Numbered from the stretch's first letter, positions 1-5,777 are shown. The stretch is DNA of 7,124 nt from SIG607 sp045590395 (GCA_045590395.1 JAZNQX010000165.1:1-7124); one strand, 5' to 3'. The notes: a model not told the origin generated them from the sequence alone. Numbers and translations are program-made.

Positions 1-38
1 CCACGCAAACAATTAATTTCTAATTTATAAATTTTCAT
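1..38 (-). CDS. Start of a further gene, possibly an AAA/SMC-like ATPase (3' part outside window)
   Basis: An ATG at 38 opens a frame reading MKIYKLEINCLRG that runs off the window edge. It overlaps the end of the preceding 56-aa gene by 14 nt in a different frame. An AAGGAAG ribosome binding site lies just upstream, inside that gene. The pattern MKI-x-KLEI-x-x-xRG is typical of the first beta strand of RecF/OLD/SMC-type ATPases (AAA_15/AAA_23 families), which are common partners of nucleases in defence operons. Only 13 residues are visible, so the start is well supported but the family is an inference; any protein beginning with a similar strand would fit. Confidence 0.5.
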   Translation of the reverse strand, partial: MKIYKLEINCLR

Positions 39-195
39 TTTTTTCTTCCTTTATAAGTAAATCAATCATATCTTTCTTTTTTGTATCACTGCAGTCGGAA
101 TTAAAAATTTTATAGACTGTGGTTAGTTCATCAGCGGTAAAGACCTCAAGTAAGTCCTTATTTGTTTGTAAATTTTTTAAAATTTCATCGTTCAT
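25..195 (-). CDS. Small 56-aa protein, SAP-like pattern, function unknown
   Basis: This short frame starts at ATG 195 and ends in TAA at 25-27. An AGGAAGGA ribosome binding site lies upstream, and the gap to the HNH gene stop is 22 nt, so it looks like a genuine operon member. The protein is charged and predicted helical. Residues 19-50 (FTADELTTVYKIF, then SDTKKKDMIDLL) follow the layout of SAP/Rho-N DNA-binding helices: a helix with E-L, a short turn, then T-K-x-x-x-hydrophobic-hydrophobic. This resemblance was judged by eye. It could be a DNA-targeting accessory subunit for the adjacent nuclease or ATPase, or an antitoxin-like partner. There is no signal peptide or membrane segment. The gene assignment is fairly secure; the SAP reading is tentative. 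Confidence 0.7.
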   Translation of the reverse strand: MNDEILKNLQTNKDLLEVFTADELTTVYKIFNSDCSDTKKKDMIDLLIKEEKNENL

Positions 196-217
196 TATTT
201 GGTATTCCTTCCTAATC

Positions 218-955
218 TTATAAATGTATGTTATACATTAGCCTGTCTTTACGTCCATTATCGTACAAAAAGGCTTTTTGGTCGTAATTAAAGACTGGCT
301 TTGCTTTATGTATTATACGGTGATGGTCTGGACAGACAATCATCACGTTTTTCGCATCGTTGTTTGCTGTGAGGGAGAAGGGTTGGATGTGATGCGCTTC
401 ACTTACGTCAACGCCATACATTTCAATTGCTCGTGCTCCACATATTTGGCAACGGTATTCATACAACCCTTTAAGCGATTGTTGAATTTTAGGGTCGAAT
501 ACGCGGTTCTTGGATTCTTTTATCGTCTTAATAATATGAGCCGTGCGGTCCTTACCGTTTATTATTGCCTCTAATTCGTCTTCGGAGCACCCGTGAATAA
601 TTTTCCGCGCTTGCTGTCTTTCGTGCTCCTCAATGGTTATTACTTCGTTATCGGCTAAAATAGACTGAACAATTTTAGTTAACTCTTCAAAAGTGTAATG
701 TTTTAAGCCGTTGTGAAAGGTTTCAACTACGGCGTTAGGCATCCTTTTATTGAAACCAACGCGGTGGCTACCTGTTAATGGGTCAAACTCATCACGACGT
801 AGTTTTAAGTAATTATTGTCTTTACCAAATTTTAAGGACAAATCACCAAAAGCCTCGGTTAACGTAGAATAACCAAGCGCTTTCATTGCATCCCTATCAA
901 ATTTTGAAAAATAATACGCCAATATCGTGGCTTTTCTATTATTATCGGTTAGCAA
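218..955 (-). CDS. HNH endonuclease (putative restriction enzyme)
   Basis: This is a 245-residue protein with a C-terminal HNH nuclease domain (about residues 155-220). Visible are a CxxC pair (C169, C172), H188-H189 in EAHHI, N203, and C208-P-D-H211-H212 followed by H216. This is the usual metal-binding arrangement of HNH enzymes with a structural zinc site (C169, C172, C208, H211). Such enzymes cleave DNA at a beta-beta-alpha-metal centre. Residues 10-100 form a separate N-terminal domain (AYYFSKFDRDAM, KLRRDEFDP, FEELTKIV), which I recall from other HNH proteins of restriction or defence loci but cannot name; it may read the target. Translation starts at a TTG codon (955), 7 nt after AAGGAG, with no competing ATG nearby. 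Following a methyltransferase and a DUF2971 gene, it is the best candidate nuclease of the second module. Confidence 0.9.
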   Translation of the reverse strand: MLTDNNRKATILAYYFSKFDRDAMKALGYSTLTEAFGDLSLKFGKDNNYLKLRRDEFDPLTGSHRVGFNKRMPNAVVETFHNGLKHYTFEELTKIVQSILADNEVITIEEHERQQARKIIHGCSEDELEAIINGKDRTAHIIKTIKESKNRVFDPKIQQSLKGLYEYRCQICGARAIEMYGVDVSEAHHIQPFSLTANNDAKNVMIVCPDHHRIIHKAKPVFNYDQKAFLYDNGRKDRLMYNIHL

Positions 956-962
956 GTTGATT

Positions 963-968
963 CTCCTT
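963..968 (-). promoter_or_regulatory. Ribosome binding site deciding the TTG start of the HNH gene
   Basis: AAGGAG on the minus strand lies 7 nt before TTG at 955 and overlaps the TAA stop (967-969) of the DUF2971 gene. The ideal spacing, and the absence of another start codon close by, support TTG initiation and translational coupling of the two genes. Confidence 0.8.
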
Positions 969-2292
969 ATAATAAGTTCAATTTATAATTTTCTGTGTCT
1001 ATTTCGTATTTTTTAATGGGAATATTTTTGCTAAGCGCAGTTCTTATAGCGGTTTCGTTTTCTGGGGTAATATTCGCACCCAAATAAACCTTTGAAACCA
1101 TATCCGACAGTAATAAATGCCCATCGGTTAAATTTGACTGAAATTCGACTATTCGCCATTCGTTTTCGTAATCCCAAATTTTACTCTTCGTAAGTAATGA
1201 AATAACAAAATCAGGCGCAAATTTATCAAGGTCGGCTGTTTTAGGGTGTGTGGGGTCTTCAAAGTCGATAAGACTCATCGGTATAGTAGCGCGCTCTTCC
1301 GTGTATATTACGGGGAATAACAACATTTTAGCGGATAAAGAAGTGCACTTAGTTAAATCGTATTCAACGCAAAATCCCGTGTGTTTATTAGCATAATGCG
1401 ACCACATCAATATTGAATCGGATTTTTCGGAAAAACAGGTTATAGCAAACATATCGTTTATTTTCTTTTTAGTGTCTGCTAATATAGGTGTTAAAATTGT
1501 TTTCGCGCGTTCAAATTCTCTTTGAATTTGTCCGCTGGTATCCCCAGTAATTTCAGCAAGTTTTATAAGTTTTTGAGAAATACTGCTTTCCGTTGAAAGT
1601 GACGAAATAATTGAGGCGCCTTTTTCTATTTCAGGAGTTTGTTTATCTGGTGCAAGGAGTTTTACAATTTCCGTGGGGTTTTTTATAAAGGCGTCAATTA
1701 TGGTTTTTACGGCAATATTTTCACCAAAATTATCAAACAAATGCTCGTTTCCTGGTTTAGAAAGCAAAATCATAAAATCCGCCAACGTCTGCGGATCTAA
1801 AAATAATTTCGTTAAAGCCTCCTGAAATTCTCCTTCTGTTGAAAACTCACCGTTTTGATGTTTTTTCATTATGTCAACAAATTGTGGTTTTGAAAAGAAA
1901 AAACTAATTAGTTCAGCCGTTTTATCGCCTTTAACGCTGGGCTTTTCACCGAGAACTAATTGTTTGACCAATTGCTTGGTTTGTTCTCCATTTTCGCCCT
2001 TTAACTCTAATTTAGTGTCTATAACGCTTGGTAAAAAAGCCGCTACGGCTTTGTCGAGCGAAAAACCCAGAGCGCAGTCAAAGGGGTCGTTAAATTTTTC
2101 AGGTTTGCTAAAGTGTATAGTTTTATCGTAAAGGTTTTTTAATGAGTAAGAGTCTTCAAAAGAGTAATACTTGTATAATTTACCGCCAAATAAGCAAATT
2201 TTTTCAGTAAGAAGCGACGCACACTTCAGATCGTTGCGTTGCTGTGAAAAATATTCCGTTAAATGTGGTTTTATCCAAGACGTATCTTTCAA
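967..2292 (-). CDS. DUF2971 family protein with a long helical insert
   Basis: This 441-residue protein carries the sequence signature of DUF2971. There is an N-terminal part (LYKYYSFED at 39-47, FSKPEKFNDPFDC at 61-73) and a C-terminal part (AITCFSE 283-289, ILMWSHYANKHTGFCVEYD 294-312, FPVIYTEER 326-334, KIWDYENEWRIVEF 371-384). The biochemical role of the family is not known to me; members recur in accessory and defence regions. Residues about 74-280 form an unusually long, mostly helical insertion between the two conserved halves, making this longer than typical 250-350-residue members. Conserved polar residues that could form an active site are H299, Y300, E378 and R380. Translation starts at TTG (2292), 7 nt after AAAGGAG. 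It sits 26 nt after the second methyltransferase and 11 nt before the HNH gene, so a role with that nuclease is plausible. Confidence 0.85.
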   Translation of the reverse strand: MKDTSWIKPHLTEYFSQQRNDLKCASLLTEKICLFGGKLYKYYSFEDSYSLKNLYDKTIHFSKPEKFNDPFDCALGFSLDKAVAAFLPSVIDTKLELKGENGEQTKQLVKQLVLGEKPSVKGDKTAELISFFFSKPQFVDIMKKHQNGEFSTEGEFQEALTKLFLDPQTLADFMILLSKPGNEHLFDNFGENIAVKTIIDAFIKNPTEIVKLLAPDKQTPEIEKGASIISSLSTESSISQKLIKLAEITGDTSGQIQREFERAKTILTPILADTKKKINDMFAITCFSEKSDSILMWSHYANKHTGFCVEYDLTKCTSLSAKMLLFPVIYTEERATIPMSLIDFEDPTHPKTADLDKFAPDFVISLLTKSKIWDYENEWRIVEFQSNLTDGHLLLSDMVSKVYLGANITPENETAIRTALSKNIPIKKYEIDTENYKLNLL

Positions 2293-2299
2293 AAATGTT

Positions 2300-2306
2300 C
2301 TCCTTT
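2300..2306 (-). promoter_or_regulatory. Ribosome binding site deciding the TTG start of the DUF2971 gene
   Basis: AAAGGAG on the minus strand lies 7 nt before TTG at 2292, within the 26-nt gap after the methyltransferase stop. The strong site at ideal distance supports the TTG as the real start. Confidence 0.8.
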
Positions 2307-2318
2307 GTATCCTTATTT

Positions 2319-3740
2319 TTATAACATTACGTTATGAGTTGCAATATATGCTTGCAATTCTACTGCCAAATCCATAGGGTGTTTTGCTGCGTCGAGCATT
2401 GCCTTAAACACTCGTTTTGTCTGTGGCCCGTAATTCGGGTTGTTTTCTAATATTTGAGCCAACATTTCCTTTATAAGTTCCGTTTCTTTTTCAGTTAAGG
2501 TCATATTAGGAATTTTGACTAGTTTTTCTATTAATTTAGCGAATTCTATAAATTTGTCTTCCATAGTTTCTTTTTTTTGAGCGAACAATTGTTGCGCCAT
2601 ATATTCAATTACTTTTACGTTAACAGCGTTGCCAAATTGCTTGTATGCTTGGTGGTCGTTGCTATTGCATATAAATGTATCTGGGAAACTTTGTAGACGA
2701 GCAGCCTCTCTAGGGGTCAGTCTACGTTTAACCTTGCCTATGACAGGAATTTGAACCATTGCAACAAGAGCGGGGAATACACTAGGTCTTTTTACTCGTA
2801 CGCCACTAGGTCTAAACTGTATCAATGCATCCCACACGGAAGAGCAATCTTTACCACATTGCCATTCGAATTTTTGTTCGGTCATGGTAAAGTCTTTTAA
2901 GTAATCCCATTTCTCAAGCCATTGGTCAATAAAGTCTTTATTGTTTAAGTATAGCGCACGGCTTTTCTTAATGAATTCTTCTTTCCATTTTGGGTAACCT
3001 AATCCTTCATACTGGTATGTTTGCCCAAACTCATCAGACCATATAGGGAAGCCTATTACTTTTTCTTTAATGCCTTTTATGAACTCATCCCAGCAGGTTA
3101 ACACTTTCTCCTCGTGTTCGGTGATGTAATATTTAGCGTCAACGGGACCTTCTTCAATAATGCCAGATTCCAAGAAGTTGATTTTATCTTTTTCTGTGTG
3201 TGGCAATTCAACATTTATTTCTTTTACACCAAGTGATTCGTGAATACCTAATATTACAACTCTCTCGCGTATTTGTGGAATGCCCAACTGGTGTGGACTA
3301 ATTATTATAGGTTCTTCCGTAATGACATAACCTAGTTCTTTTAAACTGTTTTTAATTACACGCCAAGTATTGCCGTTGTCGTGCGCTGTTAAGTTTCTGA
3401 CATTTTCAAGTATAAAGTAAGGCGTTTTGTGATATTTTAGTATTCTTATAATTTCAAAGAATAGCGTACCACGTGTTTCGTCTTCGAATCCTTTTTGGTG
3501 TCCTGCTTTTGAGAATGCTTGACAAGGAAATCCCGCGCATAGAATATCGTGTTGGGGGATATCTTGTTCTGCAATATCACGAATGTTGATGTCAGAATCC
3601 ATATTGTAGTTTTCTTTGTACGTTTCGATTGCATATTTGTCAATATCTGAAGCGAACACACATTCGCCACCAAGGTTGGTTAAGGCTTGGTGGAATCCGC
3701 CTATGCCTGAAAACAAGTCTATAAATTTGAATTTTTTCAT
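2319..3740 (-). CDS. DNA (cytosine-5-)-methyltransferase 2, with C-terminal tail
   Basis: This enzyme transfers a methyl group from S-adenosylmethionine to carbon 5 of cytosine in a specific DNA site. Counting 473 residues from ATG 3740, the family motifs occur in order: I (FSGIGG, 10-15), IV with catalytic cysteine (PCQ, C73), VI (ENV, 112-114), VIII (QIRER, 156-160), IX (RRLTPREAARLQ, 339-350) and X (GNAVNVKV, 370-377). The target recognition region between VIII and IX spans nearly 180 residues, much longer than in the upstream methyltransferase, so the two probably recognise different sequences. Residues 384-473 are an extra helical tail beyond the normal enzyme end and begin near an A8 run (2571-2578). 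An upstream in-frame TTG (3758) is possible, but GGAGG lies 5 nt before ATG 3740, which is preferred. The gene follows the fusion gene by 48 nt. Confidence 0.95.
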   Translation of the reverse strand: MKKFKFIDLFSGIGGFHQALTNLGGECVFASDIDKYAIETYKENYNMDSDINIRDIAEQDIPQHDILCAGFPCQAFSKAGHQKGFEDETRGTLFFEIIRILKYHKTPYFILENVRNLTAHDNGNTWRVIKNSLKELGYVITEEPIIISPHQLGIPQIRERVVILGIHESLGVKEINVELPHTEKDKINFLESGIIEEGPVDAKYYITEHEEKVLTCWDEFIKGIKEKVIGFPIWSDEFGQTYQYEGLGYPKWKEEFIKKSRALYLNNKDFIDQWLEKWDYLKDFTMTEQKFEWQCGKDCSSVWDALIQFRPSGVRVKRPSVFPALVAMVQIPVIGKVKRRLTPREAARLQSFPDTFICNSNDHQAYKQFGNAVNVKVIEYMAQQLFAQKKETMEDKFIEFAKLIEKLVKIPNMTLTEKETELIKEMLAQILENNPNYGPQTKRVFKAMLDAAKHPMDLAVELQAYIATHNVML

Positions 3741-3745
3741 TATTG

Positions 3746-3765
3746 CCTCCGCTATCAAAATAGCG
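3746..3765 (-). promoter_or_regulatory. Ribosome binding site and adjoining small hairpin before methyltransferase 2
   Basis: GGAGG (3746-3750) is followed after 5 nt by ATG 3740 and fixes the start of this gene. Directly upstream, a perfect 6-bp inverted repeat with a 4-nt loop (CGCTAT-TTTG-ATAGCG on the minus strand, 3750-3765) abuts the site and shares one base with it. Folding in the mRNA could tune ribosome access. The hairpin is seen in the sequence; its function is inferred. Confidence 0.5.
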
Positions 3766-3788
3766 TATATGTTTTTATAAGTCCAGTA

Positions 3789-4457
3789 TTATTTGTTGAT
3801 TTTGAATTTATAAATTTCAAGGTTTGGATTATTTATATTAATCATAACTTTTGCTTTTCTAGCCTTGCCGTTAGAATTTCTGAAATCTGATTGAAATTTT
3901 CCACAATGCTGAATGTTTTCAGCATTCACCCAAACAAAAACAAGTTCGTCAAAAGAAAAAGAAATTTTTCTGCGTCTTGATTTTGCATTTCGTTCAATGC
4001 GGTCTTCCTCATATTTGCTTATTCCGCCTTTTAACTCATCATGCCAAGTTTTAAATGTGCCAGTTGTGTCGTATGAACTTTCTCCACTAGCAACAATAAA
4101 ACACACTTGCCCGTATTCATTAATTGCTTGCATGGTTTCGTCATAACCGTTAGTAGGAATTTTGCCACCATCCTTTTTGGCGGGGTCAATACTGTGTGCC
4201 TTAAAGTCCCAGTTTATATACTTAAAACCATCAAATTCAACTTTGCCGTATTTTTTACCAGGACATTCCATAAAGTCATTTTCGCCTAAAATTTTTTCAC
4301 ACATAAATTGAAAATAAAACCCAGGCCATTCCATTTGCCTCCAATTACGACCGCCCTTTTCCTTCATGTATTCAATAGAAGCCTTTCCGTCCCAAGCAGA
4401 AGGAAGTCCCTTTTGTAATTTTTCAAAAATTGTTTGCATCATTAGTTCTTTATTCAT
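3789..4457 (-). CDS. Putative type II restriction endonuclease (nested, internal ATG)
   Basis: This 222-residue product would arise from ATG 4457, which has AAAGGAG 8 nt upstream within the fusion frame. It corresponds to residues 322-543 of the long protein. Features seen are LPSAWDGKASIEYM near the start, GGRNWRQMEWPGFYF, and a possible PD-(D/E)xK core: D397 in FDG followed by WDFK (D405, K407), with a basic stretch KSRRRK further on. Charged and aromatic conservation of this kind, directly after a cytosine methyltransferase, is what a cognate type II nuclease looks like, and I recall similar proteins beside methyltransferases. The nuclease call rests on context and a weak motif; a structural match would decide it. 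The target would be the site protected by methyltransferase 1. Confidence 0.65.
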   Translation of the reverse strand: MNKELMMQTIFEKLQKGLPSAWDGKASIEYMKEKGGRNWRQMEWPGFYFQFMCEKILGENDFMECPGKKYGKVEFDGFKYINWDFKAHSIDPAKKDGGKIPTNGYDETMQAINEYGQVCFIVASGESSYDTTGTFKTWHDELKGGISKYEEDRIERNAKSRRRKISFSFDELVFVWVNAENIQHCGKFQSDFRNSNGKARKAKVMININNPNLEIYKFKINK

Positions 4458-5420
4458 AACATTTTCTCCTTTATTGAGTGTTTCTTTAATGTTTATCGCT
4501 ATTCTTTTAATTAGTGGCACACATACCGTATTTCCTGCTTGAGAGTACGCTTTATCAAGCGTTGTTCCACTTGCAAAAGAAAAAGTTGCTGGGAAACCTT
4601 GTAGTAGTAAGCACTCCTGTGGTGTAAGGTAGCGTATACCAAAATTATCGTAAATAATAGGTTTGTGTAGTTTTAATCCGCCCATACTGGCAGTTAATGT
4701 TCTACAGATTCCGTCTTTCCCTTTACGCACCTGTCCAAAGTGTAGTTGATACATTTGACTTTTGTCTTTAATTTTTGTTTTCAAAAGAAAATAGTCTTCA
4801 TTTTGCTCATTGATATAATAGACATCGTCATGTTTGATAGAAAAGTCAATTATATCCTGCAATTTTACTTTTAGTTCTTGAGGTTCGGGGAACTTAAAAA
4901 GTTCTCCTAAATTTTCATCCAAGAAAGCGACAATGAAAATACGTTCACGCCTTTGAGGTATATTGGCATATTCAGTAGGACAAAGTATTTTATACCTTAC
5001 ACTATACCCGAATTGAGCGAGTGAAGCAAATATTTTGTTAAAAGTCTTGCCGTCATCGTGTTCTTGAAGATTTTTTACATTTTCAAGGAAAATGACTTTA
5101 GGTTTCTTTTTTTCGACTATACGTTCAATCTCAAAAAACAAAGAACCCCGTTTGTCCTCGAATCCGCGTTGTTTACCTGCGATTGAAAATGCTTGGCAAG
5201 GAAAACCTGCAACCAGTACATCAAATTCAGGAATATCGTTAGGGTCAATTTTTTTCACATCTCCTTCTAGCAGATAATGCTTAGGAAAGTTTTTCTTGTA
5301 GGTTTTGCAAGCGTATTTATCAATTTCATTAGCAAAAACAATATCAAATCCTGCTTGTAAAAAACCTAAATCAATTCCTCCAATACCAGAAAAAAGACTT
5401 GCTACTTTAATACTAGACAT
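3789..5420 (-). CDS. DNA (cytosine-5-)-methyltransferase 1 fused in frame to a putative restriction endonuclease
   Basis: This single 543-residue frame holds two proteins' worth of sequence. Residues 1-321 are a complete C5-cytosine methyltransferase: motif I (FSGIGG, 10-15), IV (AGFPCQ, catalytic C75), VI (ENV, 113-115), VIII (QRRER, 156-160), a compact recognition region (about 180-262), IX (RYLTPQECLLLQGFP, 263-277) and X (GNTVCVPL, 296-303). Residues 322-543 resemble a type II restriction enzyme (described in the nested entry). The methyltransferase ends naturally around residue 316 (KETLN), and the linker KGENV is simply a translated ribosome binding site, pointing to recent loss of a stop codon between two formerly separate genes. 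It starts at ATG 5420, 4 nt after the regulator's stop, with GAGGAAG inside the regulator's last codons. The methyltransferase assignment is certain; whether the product works as one chain is unknown. Confidence 0.95.
   Translation of the reverse strand: MSSIKVASLFSGIGGIDLGFLQAGFDIVFANEIDKYACKTYKKNFPKHYLLEGDVKKIDPNDIPEFDVLVAGFPCQAFSIAGKQRGFEDKRGSLFFEIERIVEKKKPKVIFLENVKNLQEHDDGKTFNKIFASLAQFGYSVRYKILCPTEYANIPQRRERIFIVAFLDENLGELFKFPEPQELKVKLQDIIDFSIKHDDVYYINEQNEDYFLLKTKIKDKSQMYQLHFGQVRKGKDGICRTLTASMGGLKLHKPIIYDNFGIRYLTPQECLLLQGFPATFSFASGTTLDKAYSQAGNTVCVPLIKRIAINIKETLNKGENVMNKELMMQTIFEKLQKGLPSAWDGKASIEYMKEKGGRNWRQMEWPGFYFQFMCEKILGENDFMECPGKKYGKVEFDGFKYINWDFKAHSIDPAKKDGGKIPTNGYDETMQAINEYGQVCFIVASGESSYDTTGTFKTWHDELKGGISKYEEDRIERNAKSRRRKISFSFDELVFVWVNAENIQHCGKFQSDFRNSNGKARKAKVMININNPNLEIYKFKINK
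4466..4472 (-). promoter_or_regulatory. Internal ribosome binding site at the methyltransferase-nuclease junction
   Basis: AAAGGAG on the minus strand lies 8 nt before the internal ATG at 4457 and reads in frame as part of the linker KGENV. It is as strong as any other ribosome binding site in the window, so the nuclease can probably be translated alone as well as in the fusion. Confidence 0.75.
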
Positions 5421-5424
5421 ACAA

Positions 5425-5634
5425 TTAAATTTCTTCCTCAGTTGCGTCCATTATATCGCCGATATTGCATTGTAATACCTTACAAATACGGAGCATTACG
5501 TCCATTGATACGGTTTCGTTTTTACTCATTTTTGCCATGGTGGAAGAAGACATTTCAGCCTGCACGCGTAGCGCGTTCTTTGTCATCTTTTTATCTATAA
5601 GTTTTTTCCACAATTTGTCGTAACTTACTGCCAT
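5425..5634 (-). CDS. XRE/Cro-type transcriptional regulator (likely controller of the operon)
   Basis: This is a 69-residue protein that is little more than one five-helix Cro/C1-type DNA-binding domain. Residues 18-36 (TKNALRVQAEMSSSTMAKM) form the helix-turn-helix, and the rest (MDVMLRICKVLQCNIGDIM) is the usual dimer-side helical end of the small YozG-like group. Proteins of this type are frequent immediately before cytosine methyltransferase genes in Firmicutes. Its place as first gene, 4 nt before the methyltransferase, suggests autoregulation of the operon and timing of methylation against restriction, like restriction-modification C proteins. It starts at ATG 5634 with GAGGGG 8 nt upstream, under the promoter at 5664-5692. 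The fold is clear; the controller role is inferred. Confidence 0.9.
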   Translation of the reverse strand: MAVSYDKLWKKLIDKKMTKNALRVQAEMSSSTMAKMSKNETVSMDVMLRICKVLQCNIGDIMDATEEEI

Positions 5635-5651
5635 AAAAATTCCCCTCGAAC

Positions 5652-5671
5652 GGTATTTTTATCATTATACC
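5652..5671. promoter_or_regulatory. Candidate operator: inverted repeat over the -10 box
   Basis: GGTAT and ATACC form a perfect 5-bp inverted repeat separated by 10 nt (5652-5656 and 5667-5671). It covers the -10 hexamer and the expected transcription start. That geometry suits a small XRE dimer repressing its own promoter. The arms are short, so chance is possible. Confidence 0.35.
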
Positions 5672-5692
5672 ACAAATAAAAAATTTAATCAA
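5664..5692 (-). promoter_or_regulatory. Sigma-A-type promoter of the regulator/restriction-modification operon
   Basis: On the minus strand a -35-like TTGATT (5687-5692) is followed after exactly 17 nt by a perfect TATAAT (5664-5669), with TGG before it giving an extended -10. Transcription should begin near 5657, leaving a leader of roughly 22 nt before ATG 5634. It is the only convincing promoter seen for the genes to its left. Confidence 0.8.
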
Positions 5693-5709
5693 GTAGGTTC
5701 TTCGCATAT

Positions 5710-5726
5710 CTAAAGAATTTCTTTAG
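5710..5726. repeat. Perfect 8-bp inverted repeat upstream of the promoter
   Basis: CTAAAGAA, a single T, then TTCTTTAG form a near-continuous palindrome 18 nt upstream of the -35 box. It could be a binding site for a dimeric regulator, either the XRE protein or a host or integrase-related factor. It lies in an AT-rich gap, so function is unproven. Confidence 0.4.
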
Positions 5727-5738
5727 AAAAAGGACAAG

Positions 5739-5773
5739 AAAAAATGACCCTAACAGCGTTCGTTAGGGTCATT
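5739..5773 (-). terminator. Intrinsic terminator of the integrase gene
   Basis: A perfect 12-bp inverted repeat (AATGACCCTAAC at 5743-5754, GTTAGGGTCATT at 5762-5773) with a 7-nt loop is followed on the minus strand by six T residues (5744-5739, overlapping the stem end). It starts 4 nt after the integrase stop and should separate integrase transcription from the downstream operon. Confidence 0.9.
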
Positions 5774-5777
5774 ATGT

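Noticed and set aside
20..34. AATTTATAAATT palindrome, seen again near 3804-3818
   Set aside because: Both copies lie in coding sequence for similar K-I-Y-K residues in AT-rich DNA; there is no further shared context, so chance and composition explain them.
278..574. Plus-strand open frame opposite the HNH gene
   Set aside because: It is antisense to a clear HNH domain and gives a cysteine- and valine-rich translation with no recognisable family.
3446..3673. Minus-strand 75-codon frame inside methyltransferase 2
   Set aside because: It overlaps conserved motifs I-IV of the methyltransferase in another frame and has no family resemblance.
3741..3758. TTG at 3758 as start of methyltransferase 2 (six extra residues)
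   Set aside because: The GGAGG at 3746-3750 lies inside that extension and is ideally placed for ATG 3740, after which the protein starts directly into motif I.
5743..5773. The perfect inverted repeat as a recombinase attachment site
   Set aside because: Its position 4 nt after the integrase stop and the following T tract explain it fully as a terminator; an attachment site would need a second copy outside this window.
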